From Blasia pusilla (Eukaryota; Marchantiophyta; Marchantiopsida; Blasiales), in contig CM114273.1 of the NCBI GenBank assembly GCA_050084515.1, forward strand, positions 43,586,001-43,650,000: a DNA stretch of 64,000 nucleotides, in the 5' to 3' direction. The notes beneath the pieces were generated by a model. The model did no database searches. It was given only the letters and a program-made list of their open reading frames with translations, and was not told the origin of the DNA. Below, piece by piece: positions 12,401 to 24,955 of this stretch; the first letter of the stretch is position 1, and each line of letters starts with the position of its first letter. The position numbers and the translations under genes were made by a program.

Positions 12401-12955
12401 AAATGCATTCAATCATGAATAAATTGACCACTCAGCTACTTGGGACTATAATCATATGCTCTAAATTGAATGTGTGACACTTATTCAACCAAAATATAAG
12501 GAAAAAAAAAATTCCCATTGTAATTATATGTAAAAAATCATGCAACTTCTGCCTACTCACCTATTCTCAACTCGTTGATGCAAGTGTCGATTGTCTTGAG
12601 GCCCGTAAGCACAAAAATAAATAGTGTAAGATGCTTCCTCTCCTTCTTCTTCTCGTAACCTTTGTCCTATGCATTTCGATGTACCTTTCCAAAAGGTAGT
12701 AGGATTTATATTGTCTCCGATACCCTCACCTATAATGAAATCCTCAAGCCTATACCAAGGGATATATGCTACATTATAGACATTCCACTGGAGGTCTTTT
12801 GCTGATATGTTCCCTGTCGGCATACCTGTTTGAACCTCTGTCCTCTTCATGGCCAAAATCCTTTTTGTCAAAGGACTTTGTTGAATCCTTATGTCCATGG
12901 ATTCATGTGATGGAGGAAGAGTCGATGTCAAGTCGATAGGATTATTGAGGTCCAT
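9450..12955 (-). pseudogene. Mutator-like (MULE/FAR1-type) transposase gene, seven exons, several lesions
   Basis: Exons on the minus strand: 12955-12561, 12377-~11766, 11632-~11408, 11258-10988, 10841-10413 (SWIM), 10296-10125 and 9988-9450. The donor/acceptor pairs 12560/12378, 10412/10297 and 10124/9989 are clean GT..AG and keep phase. Exon 2 has the zinc-binding-like RGCQCHF segment and the start of the transposase core (WQLQAMVKYGHNSVLSMDST). Exon 3 has FPLYTILVF and IIVDDANAE. Exon 4 has ILCLWHVCHDSL. Exon 5 has DYPHANQDTNVAIEAYHG and the SWIM finger CECPWSLKGNICKH. The last exons are a charged C-terminal tail. Lesions include TAG at 12088-12086, a frameshift near 12000, a poor donor after exon 2 (AT in place of GT), phase loss at exon 3/4, a frameshift near 11040, TAA at 10727-10725 and TAG at 9743-9741. 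It is a decayed transposase or FAR1-like domesticated gene. Confidence 0.8.
10413..10460 (-). other. SWIM zinc finger of the Mutator-like protein
   Basis: The pattern CxC-x9-CxH is met by CECPWSLKGNICKH. This finger is typical of MULE transposases and FAR1/FHY3 relatives. The exon ends directly after it at a GTAAGA donor (10412). Confidence 0.8.
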
Positions 12956-13139
12956 ACTTCCCTACACACATTCATCATCTCCACAGTTACAATCAGTAAG
13001 AAGTACAGTAGAAATATGGTAAAGAATTTTTGGAGAAGTAAAACTTGAGTCCGTACATATAGACTTAAGAAATTGAAAGTGATATAGTATAGGCGGAATG
13101 GCTTCTCCGAAGGACCATGCTATCATTAGGGAAGAACAT
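12956..13139. other. Upstream of the Mutator-like pseudogene
   Basis: Short AT-rich stretch before the tandem duplication. No terminal inverted repeat was found by eye. Confidence 0.3.
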
Positions 13140-13985
13140 GATGGAAACTCATGTGAACTTTCACACAAAAGGAGTGTAAAAGTTCTATCACTAACATAAT
13201 GACTGTTTCCATTCTCATAAGTTCTTTATCAGCAAGCAAGGTAGCACTCAATAAGATCAACCATTAAATGAATCCAAAAAATTATTCGGTTTACAAAAGA
13301 AGAAGAGAAGAAAGCATGTCCAACAGATTTTGGGGAAATAGAGAAATCTGAATCAAGTGACATCTCCCAATTCACCGTGATACCATAGATAAAAAAACCA
13401 TACAACACAAAAGCACTCCAAAAAAATGGATGTGCCTGTAAAATAGTATACATGGAAATGCTTGTGAAGACAGTCCGCACACTCTCATAAACTAAAGCCA
13501 CTCACAAACAGATATTTTCTTCGCAGCAAAGGGGTCTGAAAGTTCTATGTCTAACAATCTGAGTTCTGTGTGTAACAATCTGAGTGTTTCCAATCTCAAA
13601 ACTTGTTCATCCTAAAAAGGACCATCTAGTCTAAAGCTTTAACTATGTATTCACCAAAACATGACAAGTACATCATCATGGTGAGTCAAATGCATCCACT
13701 TGTAAACTTGCCTTGGAGATCAATCAGCAAGCAAGCTAGACCACAACAAGATCAACCATTCAATGAATCTAAATAATTATTTGTCTTACAAATGAAAAAG
13801 AGAAGAACGCATGTCCAAAAGGAGTAAGAGAAATAGAAAAATTCCAACTAAGACACCTTCCAATTCACCGTTTTTAATGAGTAACCAACCATACAACATG
13901 TAAACAACAAAAGATAGATGCACACACAATGAATGGGAATGGCAGAATGCCTTCTATAGACAATGTATGCACTCTCATAAGTAAT
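13140..13985. repeat. Old tandem duplication, unit ~490 bases
   Basis: Two diverged direct copies: about 13140-13500 and 13520-13985. Shared blocks include CAGCAAGCAAG, AAGATCAACCATT, AAGAGAAGAA.GCATGTCCAA, CCAATTCACCGT, CATACAACA and CACTCTCATAA in the same order. No coding capacity is recognised. The copies have many substitutions and indels, so the event is old. Confidence 0.6.
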
Positions 13986-14411
13986 GCTTCTAATAATCAG
14001 CAGGATTCCAATCTGTGTTTTTTTCATAAAAAAAAAGCCAGATGTGTGGCAAGTAAGGAGGTAAATGACCATATTCTTGATACTATGATGTTCATAAGGT
14101 AACACTCTTGTTTACTCTCCTATTGTCATAGGGAAAGGGTGAAAATACAAAATATAAAGAAACAGAGTACCTAAATCTGCAATAGTAGACAAATAGAACG
14201 CCACCTATCCTTCCAAAAAGGCGTTGGAGATATAGACTATAGTTCCATTCCTTTCCTATCACAAACTTCCTACAATCCCAATCAAACAATATGGCATTTG
14301 TCCTTCCAAAATGGCATCTACTAAAATAGGGTTGTAATGAGAAAGAGCATTAAACACTCTTTTCCTCTATCTATTACTTCAAACATCTGCCAAAAATACC
14401 CTACAAAGTTT

Positions 14412-16497
14412 CTAGCCATTGAAAAAGTCAAAAATTCTGCCATTTGAATCCATAATCAACTTGCACCTGAAATGAACAAACCACATCATGAGCACTTTTC
14501 CTTTGTGGAAGTGATCTTCCCTACATGCTATAAGAGAACAACTACAAGAAAGCAATGCTCTCAATACTAAAATTTGAAATGTTACATATTTCAAAGGCCG
14601 CATCCGCCCAAGTTTTGATTTGCCATACATATTCTTCTTTTTTTCCTGTCGAGTTGGTGGTGTTATCAACATATCTTAAATAACCTCAGCCTTGGACTTC
14701 CCTAGTTCTCTACACTCCTCCACCATGGGGGATAATCCCGTATGGCGTAGAACTCTCTTGGGCCTCAAGTGGCTACCATCTACAAGAAGATCTGTGTCTG
14801 TTTTTGCCATGATCTGAGTAACATTAAGTTGGGAGGCATTTGGAAAATCTATTTGTATCTCCCCGCAATCAACAACATCAGCAATTTGGCTCGTGGTGGA
14901 GTAGCCCACTCTTCATTTACCTCATTGAGATCTATGAGAATTTGGCTCTCTGAAATCTGATCCATATCTTCATCTGAATGATTTTCATCTAAATGAAACA
15001 ACCCCCCCCCCATCTCCCAACTCATCAACAATCTTTGCATGCTTCTCATCCCCATGAAGGCTTGACCCCTATTCCAATAGCATCTCGTAGGTGAAATCAC
15101 ATAGAAGACTCTCACTCCGTGATGGCCCAATCAGATCACCACCAACCACCACCGCATGAATACGTTCCTCAGTTCCTGCAACACATGAAGCTACTCCAAA
15201 ACCAGCCTCATCCACTCCCATCAAAACCAAGTTCTCTCTAGACAATGTCTCAACAGATGGAGAGCCAATGCGAAGTTCATGACTCTGGTTTGCAAGAATG
15301 CCTTCCTTTGTTCCTGCAACACATGAAGCTATTCCAAAACCACCCTCATCTCCTCCAACTAAAACCAAGCTCTCTCTCTCGGCGAGGCAAGAGACTCACC
15401 AATATCTTGGTAACCAACATGAGAGCTACCTTGAAAGGTCTCCCCATATGTAATAGGCCGCATAGATGGAGATCTATTTCCAACGTCATGTCTCGGGGTT
15501 GCTACAATACCATCCTCTGTATCACATGAAGCTACTCCAAAACCAACCTCATCCACTCCGACCAAAACCTCATACACTCCAACCTCAACCAAGTTCCCCC
15601 TATAAGAGGCAAGAGACTCACCAACATGAGATCTACCCTAAAATGTTTCCCCACATGGAGTAGTCTCAATAGATGGAGAGGCAATGCCAAGATCATGACC
15701 TAGTCTTGCCAGAATACCTTCCAAACCTGTACCTGTACATGGTGGAGTATGAAGACTGACCTGGTCTACTACACCCAAAACGGGGGTCTCAATAGAGAAA
15801 GATGGAGAATCACTACCCAATATATCTCTTCCTCTCTTCTTCACACTGTTTGATTCATGTGGAAGTGCCTCCTTGGAAGAAGAGGCACCTCCCATGGATC
15901 GAGTGGCTCTTGCACAGGCGCTGAAGCAACATTCTCCTCCCCACTCTTTGTTTTAATCTGCTCGGAAGTAGACCTAGAAGCCATCTTCGATCTTCTCCTT
16001 GGGCGCAAAACTTCAAAATCACTAATATCATCATTTTCATCTCCTTGTAAAGTGGGAAATGAATTCCTAGAGCTACCCCTTATTGCGGATTCCTGAATAG
16101 TCTTCCTTGACCATTCCAACTCTACATCCCTCTTCTCCCTTAGGACATATGCAGAAGCTCGTTTTTCACAAACCTCTTTCATCTTGTCCACATTCCTCTT
16201 CTCCAACCATTCATTAAATTGCTGCCTAGCCATGAAATCTGCATACTTGGCTTGATCCCTCTCAAGCCAACCCATCAAGTTTTTTTTTTCCTTCACTTGC
16301 TTTGATCTCTCTTCCAAGAAATCAGGTGGAAGCAAACCCAATAATACTCCCTCTTTCTGCTCAATTACTCCCCAAAGTTTCTTCACCAACTCCAAATGTA
16401 TGTGGTAAGTTTTTCCCCTTCCAATCAGGTAAGTAGAACCAGACTCACTAGCTCTCTGAATAGCACACAAGCATCCCAACACCATGACATCCATCAT
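14412..16497 (-). pseudogene. Unknown gene with imperfect ~45-60-residue repeats, frameshifted
   Basis: The open N-terminal part (16497-15841) encodes ~218 residues: a helical, charged segment (ERDQAKYADFMARQQFNEWL) followed by a basic stretch with RPRRRSKM that could be a nuclear signal. After a frameshift near 15895 comes a repeat region to about 15069. It has at least four units built around VGVDEVGFGVASC, G(T/L)EGILA and (G/A)SPS(I/V)ET, with GETFQGSSHVG in one unit and GETF-stop-GRSHVG in another (TAG at 15640-15638). A second shift lies in a GAGAGAGAG run near 15375. The C-terminal part (to 14676 or 14412) is acidic (DENHSDEDMDQISESQ). I do not recognise the family. It lies upstream of the Mutator-like gene on the same strand and may be transposon cargo or a decayed host gene. 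Confidence 0.5.
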
Positions 16498-18726
16498 GAC
16501 ATTGCTCTCCCCACACTCTCAAACTTTCACAATAGACAAAGCATATTTATCTCTATCCAATATTTCGTCCCAATCTTGGATACAAAATTAAATTTTGTAT
16601 TATGGACAATGTAATTTATCTAATAAACCAATAAGTTTGTATTGTGAACTTATTCATATTCTATTTTAAAATTTTGATGGTCATCGAATTAATCTCAAAT
16701 TAGTCTAGTATATATATTGAATTTTGTATCATATATACATATTATGCTTCTCCATAGGTTTCTAATAGGCTTGTTTTGAGTCTTCCATATGTTTGTATTG
16801 AAGGCATACATATCTCCCATGCATAAGCAATGTCTCCCTATGTACAGAAGGCTTACATAATGTCATGTCTCCTTATTTGGATTAAGGCAATTATACAATT
16901 TTGGTTTATGTTCATTTTTTTGGTCCTCCTTATGTTAAATTATACCCTTACAATAATCCTTTTTAATTTTCATATTATGAGTCTCTTTTCTATGGAAGCG
17001 AAGACTTACAATTTAGTATTATTATCTTTTTAATAATACCCTGCCCCAGTAGGATATTATTAAAAATCTTTAGATGATTAATATTTTTTTCTATTCCATT
17101 CAAATCCTTATCTATTTCTAATCATATGTTGCCTATTTTGATTTTGATCATATTTTCCAACGGACGAGGTCATAAATGAGGTCCATTCTACGCGAAAGTC
17201 CGGTGGTTGCGGAGGATGATACCGCCCAACGTTGCGGAGGCCGTCGACAACGATCAATGAGCACACGCTCTCGATAGTCTGAGAGCTCAGAGCCTTTATC
17301 GCTCTGGTCTCTGGAACTCAAGGAGCCCCGGAACCCGTCCTACCCCCTACCTACCCGCAACCCCACCACCGACCCGCAAATCCTAACACGGGCGGTCTGC
17401 CGGAAGAAACCCTCCGGCCGACGACTAAATGTCCGCCTTGTGGGTCGGATATCCGACACCCAGGTCGGACCCATCCCATCCCACTGTCCCATCCCAATCT
17501 AAATCGTCCCATTCCATCCATCCCATCCATGATGACATTACTTGGAGGCCAGTATGGAGGTTGCATGAACGCTTGCCAAAAGAGCAGAGAAGAGCTAAAC
17601 TGATCCACCAAATGTAGGGAAATATAACCCTTGTTGGGATGATCGGCCTCCTTGAATCGATCCGTGTAGTAGCCAATCACGTTTCTCCCAACTGCAAGAG
17701 TCGATCCACCACATTGTAGATTTGACCAATGGTAGAAGGTCTACAATCAACGGTACAGATTGTTTACCCAAGAGATCCAACGATGGATATGAACCATGCT
17801 CTTTGAATGTCCCCCCTGTTAGGGCTCCTATCCCTCCATTTTCCCTTGACCAGGAAGAGAAGTGAATGAAGGTCCGAGCCTTGTTAGAACGCCTTCCCTG
17901 TCAGAATACCTTCTGGTGGGCATTGCACTCTATTGACACTTCCTAGGTTCAAGATGAAGACAAGGAGATAGAATTGTTTCTAGGGTTTGGTTGCATTGCG
18001 GCGTTACTTCCTTTGAGTAAGGTTGATTTCTGTCAGCAAGGCTCTCCATCAACAAGTGAATCTGTAAGCGGATTACTTTTTGATTACTGTTTGCTTTCCC
18101 CTTTCAAAAGGCAAGGCTAATCATCATGGGGAATCTGCAAATGGAATGCTCGTGAGGAAGCCCCGAGTAAGGAGCCCCAGATGACCAAGAGAAACAACAT
18201 AAGGAAAGGAAAGGAGCCAAGCGGAGTTGAATTGTCACTTTTGTTTTTTGTGAATAAGTCGTGGAGGTTTCCACGAACTTGCCTCCTTCTTCCCTCTCCG
18301 TATTTAGTTTTTCCTTTTTCTATTTACTGCCCCTCAAGGGCACTTTTACTGTGGGCATTCCATGTTAAGAATGTGAATGAATTGGGCACGGAATAAATTG
18401 AGGATGATGGGGTTTGTATTCTCTCAAATCCGCCAGAATGGAATTTGGCGGATCATCATCATAGTAGCCACATTAAAACTAGAACTCAGGAGGCTCAGCT
18501 GATTCTAGAAATCTTAGCCGCTACCTTATGCGGAAGTGAATCCCGTCTCTATCAATGAAATTTTCATTTTCATGTGTTGAGAATGCACTTAATTCAAGCA
18601 AAAAAAAAATAGTACTTATGTATTTACCAATGCATGGAAGTAATCAACCCTTGATTGCACATTAGCACACTAATACTAGTGCTCTTGAGCCACGGCCTTT
18701 CACTTTTACCGTAGCGCTCAGAAATT

Positions 18727-18728
<2 letters not shown>
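16498..18728. other. Spacer, AT-rich then mixed composition
   Basis: AT-rich up to about 17150. Around 17160-17560 composition rises and a TCCCA/CCATC-rich simple stretch appears (~17470-17530). No supported gene; open frames on both strands in that stretch come from low-complexity sequence. Confidence 0.4.

Positions 18729-18820
<92 letters not shown>
18729..18820. repeat. (TC)n microsatellite, ~46 uninterrupted units
   Basis: Perfect CT/TC dinucleotide run. On the minus strand it generates a spurious Glu-Arg open frame. Uninterrupted length suggests high mutability and possible H-DNA formation. Confidence 0.98.
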
Positions 18821-18823
<3 letters not shown>

Positions 18824-19642
18824 TTTAAGCTTGTGGAATGTAGGGCATTCCACAAGCTCAATCCCCCGGCTAGAGTTGTACACCATGCAAAGGACTTTGG
18901 TGTCTTTGCTAGATCTTAGTCTCATTGCGTATAGTATCAATCCCGTCCCTCAATATCAATGTAGTTTGATCCGGTACGTAAGGTTACGTGGTCATCAACA
19001 ACTTTTATAACTGGAGTTTTAGTTTCCCCCAAAATGCGATGGCAAATTCTTGCTTTTGATCTTAGACTTCAACTCAAATCAGGCTCCGTTGAGATCCTAC
19101 CTCACCTAATAAAATCTTGATGCATTGGAACATACATTTAATGCTCGACTATGCCGTTTAAGCAGTGCAGACGTCTAGTCTCGTCTTCTCGCAATGGATT
19201 CAGACCACTACAATCGGGATGAGAGGTAGAAGAAAACACAAAAATCAAATATTTAGATGGTCACAATCATCTGAATTGACAATGCATAGAAAATTTCACA
19301 TTGTCGACGTTGCGAGGTGGATCAATGGTTGTGTGCACCGCTTGGCAGAAATGTAGTCCTAATTTATGCCATTTATACAATTGATTGGGTAGTGGGAAGT
19401 TCGTGCATAGTTTGTTATGTTTTGTTCTTTTATTGAGACATTGCCGTTTAGGTCACTTTTACGGTTCTATTTCTTGTTGAGAAGCGCAATTTTTTCTTGT
19501 TGAGACATTGCACATTCCTATTTTTCATTGTAGAATGTTCATGCACAACACAATTTTTACCCTTCCTTGTAGAACACTACACTTTGTGGCGTCATACATT
19601 GGCTTCTTTGTGGCATCATACATTGGATGGTGAGTTTATTCC
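18821..19642. other. Spacer, nothing recognised
   Basis: No domain, repeat or RNA identified. Confidence 0.4.
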
Positions 19643-19823
19643 ACTCACCAGATTGACTAGTTTCAATAGCCAATACGAGATGCGACTCAAGTGAAAGTGC
19701 AGACACAGGCAATCAGAGGGATTTATAGCAATGACTCACCAGATTGACTAGTTTCAATAGCCAATAGGAGATGCGACTCAAGTGAAAGTGCAGACACAGG
19801 AAATTAGGGGATTTATAGCAACG
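19643..19823. repeat. Tandem repeat, ~91-base unit, two copies
   Basis: Copy 1 at 19643-19733 and copy 2 at 19734-19823, both beginning ACTCACCAGATTGACTAG and ending in ATTTATAGCAA. They differ at only a few positions, so the duplication is recent. A further ACTCAC follows copy 2. Confidence 0.9.
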
Positions 19824-20351
19824 ACTCACATCCATAACGTTGCTTAACTTGAAAAGCGCATCAACAAATATGAGTGTCAAATAAACTTTCTCAAACAAAT
19901 ATGCCTTCTCGTTACTCAAGACACCTCCTTGAAGAATGATGTACTCTTTACAAATAGGGTTGATCACAATTAAGTAAAAAACCTTCCACCCTGATATCAT
20001 CACATTAGAAAGATTATGACCTCAAGCAGACATACCACACACTATCGGCGGTGAAGAAGGAAACTAATGCCCTGGATCAGTTCCATTTTTTATTCTGTCT
20101 CTAGATCCTAGTATTGTCAAACAGAAGGTCAAGAAAATAGAATCCTTGTAATGCTTCTGTTTGTGCCTATACTCCTTGAGTGGTTCTTCAAATACAGTAA
20201 GAAGTGTCAAGTGAGGTCATTGTGAGGTGATGATTTGTGATTCTTCATTGAATGTGTTTCAGGTTTTTTCTTTCCTATGGCTACTCCGATATCAGATTCT
20301 ACCCGGGTAGTGTGTGGTGTTGCGTTGGGGGAAAATACCTACTAGAGATAT
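19824..20351. other. Spacer, nothing recognised
   Basis: No supported feature. Confidence 0.35.
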
Positions 20352-20558
20352 TTGCATGATGGAACTAAGTGGATGTGCTTGGTTTGTAGTCCCATTTACT
20401 CAACAAAGAACAAAACCAAGTGCAATCAGCACTTGACTAAGAAGCACCCAAACTTGGACCCATGCTACTTAGTACCTTTAAAGAATGCAAGCCGATGTTC
20501 AAAAGACCCTGTCAAGGGCCGTAAAAGGAGCATTAGTGACTCACAGAGAGAAAAATAA
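20352..20558 (+). pseudogene. BED-type zinc finger fragment, probable hAT transposon remnant
   Basis: The frame contains WMCLVCSP followed by CNQHLTKKH: an aromatic residue, C-x2-C and H-x4-H at BED-finger spacing. BED fingers stand at the N-terminus of hAT transposases and of some domesticated plant relatives. A basic GRKRSISD tail follows. No hAT catalytic core is seen downstream, so it is a fragment at best. Spacing is matched by eye only. Confidence 0.4.
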
Positions 20559-23370
20559 TTGATGAAGAAATAAGGGGATGCTAGTGGGCGTTTAGAGAAA
20601 ATGAGGAGGGAAAATTCTACAGATTTAGACAACATTGGTTTGAGATATGGTTGACCATGGAACGGGATTTTGTCATCCCACACTTGTTCAAGAAGCCGGC
20701 CTTGTTGGCTTTAATGGAGTGTGATCTCCCAAAGTGTCTTCAATTTAATGTTATGGGGAGTAGGGGGAGAGATGAATATATTAGTGTGCAACCCAGGGAG
20801 ATGAAAATAATACCGTGATATTGATAGAGATCATACTATAAAAATGATATATAATAAAATACTATAATACATAGCAAATCAATAGCAAATAGGTATTGAA
20901 CTTTTGGCATTAAATGATGAATAACATTCTACAACACGCGAATCAATAATAAAAGTCATAATAGAAAAAGAGGATTCAATATAAGAATACAAGAAACATG
21001 TCCATTAATATGAACCCGAGTGAGAGTAAGAGTGTAAGAAAGACTGCTAATATATAAAGATGGACACAACATAATGATGACGAATGCATAAAGATGGCCC
21101 ATACCTAATTAATACGAATTTGCGTAAGTGTAAGAGTTAAGAGTTATGGCTAATACATAAAGATGACCAATACATTCAGACGCAAATACAGAAGACAAAA
21201 AATATGTTGGAAACCTAATCCTATTCATCCAATAAACTTGTTCCACGTCATAGTATGGATCTTGTGGAGCATCGTGGTGCGACAGCAAAAAATATTGTGT
21301 TCTGCACACACCTAAGAAGGAACCGCAAAATACGGGCTTTAAGTTGAGGCTGTAATTTATTCAATATTATAATGGGTGATTATAAATATTTTTAAAATAT
21401 AATATAATGATATTGATAAATAACCAAAATCTTAAATTTTTTACCTCAATTCATATTTGAAGGAAAGAGAAAATAAATTTTGATGAGAAGGAATAGATTT
21501 TGTTTAAATTTTATGGAAGGTTACGATTACTTAGGGGATTGGGATATCATTTAAATTTGAATGGAGGATTGTAATTATTAAGAAGAGTAAGATGTTATTA
21601 TCCTTCTAAAATTTTAGAAAATAGAAATTCTATTTAAAACTCTTTATAGTATGATGTTGTATGATAATTCTAATTAGGAAAGGAATGACGCCATTTTTAT
21701 AATTAAATGTGTAGATGCTTATTTGAAATAAAATAAATGAACCATTTACTTTGAGGGAAGGAAGAAAATTTAATTCTATAAATTTACAAAAATAATTTAT
21801 TTTAGAAATTTTTTATTAAAGGAAGACGTGCTTGAGGTGAAATAATTGATTTGGGTAAGGAAAATTAAATCTAGAATTAAATATTATCAAAAATATTTTT
21901 ATTTTAAATAATTATTTATCAAAAGTTGCTCCTCATTCCACTTCTTAAGCTTAATATAAGATAGAAATAGATTTAACATACTTTAGATTCTTGAACTTAG
22001 TAAGGGATTAAATAAATCCAAAAATTTCAAATTAAATTTATTTCAAACCTCTCCCACTTGTTATTCATTGAGCACGTCGTGGCAAGTAAGGCATTTTTTC
22101 ATTCACATAATAGATAAGGTCTACCAAAAGATATCATGTGAGGATTCACTTTATTTGAAATAAAGTAAAATATCTATTATCTTGATGTTTTTGTCCAAAG
22201 CATCTTATTGTTTTCTATAAATGAATGTCATATAGGAAACCTCTCTTGAATTCTGCTTGATAAGAAGTTCAAAATGGGACAGGAAATATCCTAACAAGTG
22301 TGCAGCCCTTTTTCCCACCCCTTCTAAATAACTGCTAAAGTGCTAGAAGTATAAAAAATATATATTTTTAGACCCCATTGGGACGCTGGAGATAAGGAGC
22401 ACTCTCTTAAAATGATGTTGTGGCACAACTATAACCTTTCATTTAAAACATCTTAATATATCTAAGCCGTTATGATTATTTTAATTTTCTTCTTGAAATT
22501 TTTTTTATCTTTTAGAAAAAAAATTCAGAATTCTTAATTCTATTTCAAACTTGATCTATTTTTACATTTTAATTTTATTTTAGAAAATATTTAGTTAGAA
22601 AATTTCTTAGAAAATTTAATTTTCAAGTTTGGTTTGGAGGGAAAAATACGATTATTTTGGAAAAATAAGACAAGGTGGTGCAATAATTTAAGAAAAATAT
22701 CTTCAATGAAATGATGAAGTGATTTATTTTTGAAAAAAATTGATTTTGGATGGGAGTAAGATTTGAACTATATTTTAGAAAAAAGAGATTGGATCATAAT
22801 GAGTGATTTTTTGAATTGAGAAATGGGGGCAGGAAAAAGAAGGAACACTTAATTTTTCCCATATTCATTAGGGAAAATATATGAATATTTCTTAAATATA
22901 TTCCAATTCTAATTTCTATTAATATTTAAGTATAAAAGTATATTTACAATTTTTCCGTCAATTTTTTGGATGTTAAATTCTAAAAATTTATTGCATGTCT
23001 AATTTCTTTAGATCATATCCTCCATATATTAGGTCTATGCATTTCTTTCCATATGATCAATTGCATAGGACGGAAAAAAAAAATTACTAGTGCAAAATGT
23101 TCACAAAGAACAAACGTTCACTTCTTGTGAAATCCATCTACATCCCACCTCTTTGAGATGGAAGACCCTTTTTCTATAGGCCTCATAATTGTTGTCACAC
23201 CATTACAATGGAATAGGAAAATAACTCCAACTATTTGTAAATCCACCTATTGATTTAATAGTAGTATTATGTTGTATATAATAAGCTTACGTTTTAGTTT
23301 TATAAATAGTAAGCTTTAAATTTATTGAATTTCACATCGAAAAAAGAATTCAAAACCTTCCAAAAGTAAA
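20559..23370. other. Long AT-rich spacer
   Basis: Very AT-rich, with all frames broken by stops. I see no transposon domain, tandem array or RNA gene. Confidence 0.45.
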
Positions 23371-23700
23371 GAATACTAGTAAGGTAGCCGTGCGATGCAC
23401 ACGAAATAAAAAAATGTTTGAAGAGCTTTTGTTAGTGTATGGCTCGCGAAGGGAAAGGATTAATGATGTCGCACACAAATTCAAACTTGTTTCTTGCTGC
23501 TTGGAAATGGAGAGACATTTTTTTGCTACCCAGTTGCCATGTGTCACACATAAAAGTGTTTGCAAATCAAGAAGGCGACACCCTCCCATAATAATATAGA
23601 TTTAGAAACTGTATTTCTAATAATATTAAAATCAAAAATATTTCCTCGTCTTATTATTATGGGAGGGTGCCTCTTCGTTTCGCAATCTCCTCTTCTTTTG
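23371..23700. mobile_element. MITE-like repeat family B with an 18-bp perfect hairpin, copy 1
   Basis: Arms CACCCTCCCATAATAATA (23579-23596) and its exact reverse complement (23652-23669) enclose a 55-base AT-rich loop. The flanking phrases CAAATCAAGAAGGC, ATAGAT and TTGACATGTGGC recur as related blocks at 56125-56310, inside an intron of the glycosyltransferase pseudogene. It is a short non-coding dispersed element. Confidence 0.55.
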
Positions 23701-24114
23701 ACATGTGGCATTTTCAGCCAATGGGATCTTTTGCTTTCTAAGCCAATAACATCAGTCACTTTCTTGACCTATAAGATCGCTCGGAATTGATTTAAAAGAT
23801 AATCAAGCATTATGAGAACTGATTATTATTTTAGGAGTTGATTTAAACCGAGGCATGGCCTATGTTATCTTGGCACATGTCCTTTCTAACCAATAAGATC
23901 ATATGATGTGTAAGACAAAATGATTATTTGAACTCAATTGTACATTATGAATGGTAAATCAAAATTATATATATTACTTTTACAAACATCTCTATCCTTG
24001 ACATGTGGCAATTGGATAGCAAAAAAAATCTTCTCCCTTATAAAGAAAGCAAAACAAATAAATAAATTTGTGTGCAACATGATTAGACGATTCACACTCC
24101 TGAATGGCACGGGT
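23701..24114. other. Spacer with further family B-like phrases
   Basis: Phrases such as TTGACATGTGGCAATTGG, CACATGTCCTTTCTAACCAATAAGATC and GTGTGCAACATGATTAG resemble parts of repeat family B, suggesting nested or tandem partial copies. Confidence 0.35.
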
Positions 24115-24245
24115 CGTTAGGGAGGGAAACCCCCTTCTATCTCTACGGGGCCGATTTTGGCCCGATGGGTTTTTTGGCTCTTTATGCCCCCTCGTTTTTG
24201 TATCCTCATGGGTTTCCTATCCAAGCTTCTATTAAAGTTTATATT
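24115..24245 (-). repeat. Dispersed repeat family A, copy 2 (inverted)
   Basis: The reverse complement aligns over its whole length with 3771-3901: GAAACCCAT, GAGGGGGCATA, AGAGCCAAA and CCCTAACGACC occur in the same order. Confidence 0.6.
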
Positions 24246-24955
24246 AATTGTAATAACAAAATAAGATCTCTGTATCATGTATTATTTAATTTTCACATAT
24301 AAAAATAGTAATAAATGCGTAATATTATCAGAAATGACCTTATTTTCTATAAACACCCGTTTGTTTTAATGGACAGTTGCTAGCATATGAATGTGTATAG
24401 CATAGATAGTCCGTTACACTGAACTTCCGTTTACACTAAATATGTAAATACGACAGCGGAAAGTGGAAAGTATTTCCACTTTGGAAAACGGATCGGCAAA
24501 AGAATTTGGCAAATTGGAAAGGGTGTGGAGAAATTTACAGCGAGTCATCCGGACGGTCACGTGTCAGATGAGTTAACGACTAAAATCTCTCTTAGATTCT
24601 CTCGTTAATACAAAACCAGTGGAAATTCCCAAGAACGGCGGAACCGCGTAAAATCGTAAGTTTGAAGTCGATACGTTGTAAGAGAAAAGTGAATCAAATC
24701 CGACGACGAGTGAAGTCCGCGAGACTGGCCACATAAGCGTCCCGAGTCCTTCGCCGCTTTGACAAGAGGGATTAACCAATCCAAATGCCGACAGACATGT
24801 ACCGTTTCGACACGTGCCATGCGGGCGAGGATCCCCGCCTGTGGGGGCCCCCACGCACCAGTCGACCGCCCGTATTATGCGATGTGGTCACCCTCAGAAA
24901 AGACAAGACTAGTACATCTACTTTAACAAATCCAAATTAGTAGGCCTCCGCAAGA
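24246..24955. other. Spacer before the non-LTR element
   Basis: AT-rich, then moderately GC-rich (24500-24890). No supported gene; the minus-strand frames there resemble nothing known. Confidence 0.35.

Noticed and set aside
17351-17680. GC-richer frames on both strands near 17.4-17.7 kb
   Set aside because: Low-complexity TCCCA/CCATC sequence gives Gly/Trp/Asp-rich frames; no family resemblance.
18725-18940. Open frame with a long Glu-Arg run
   Set aside because: Produced by the (TC)n microsatellite.
24573-24854. 93-codon minus-strand frame with Cys and Gly
   Set aside because: No conserved domain; overlapping frames are similar in length, as expected in moderately GC-rich DNA.
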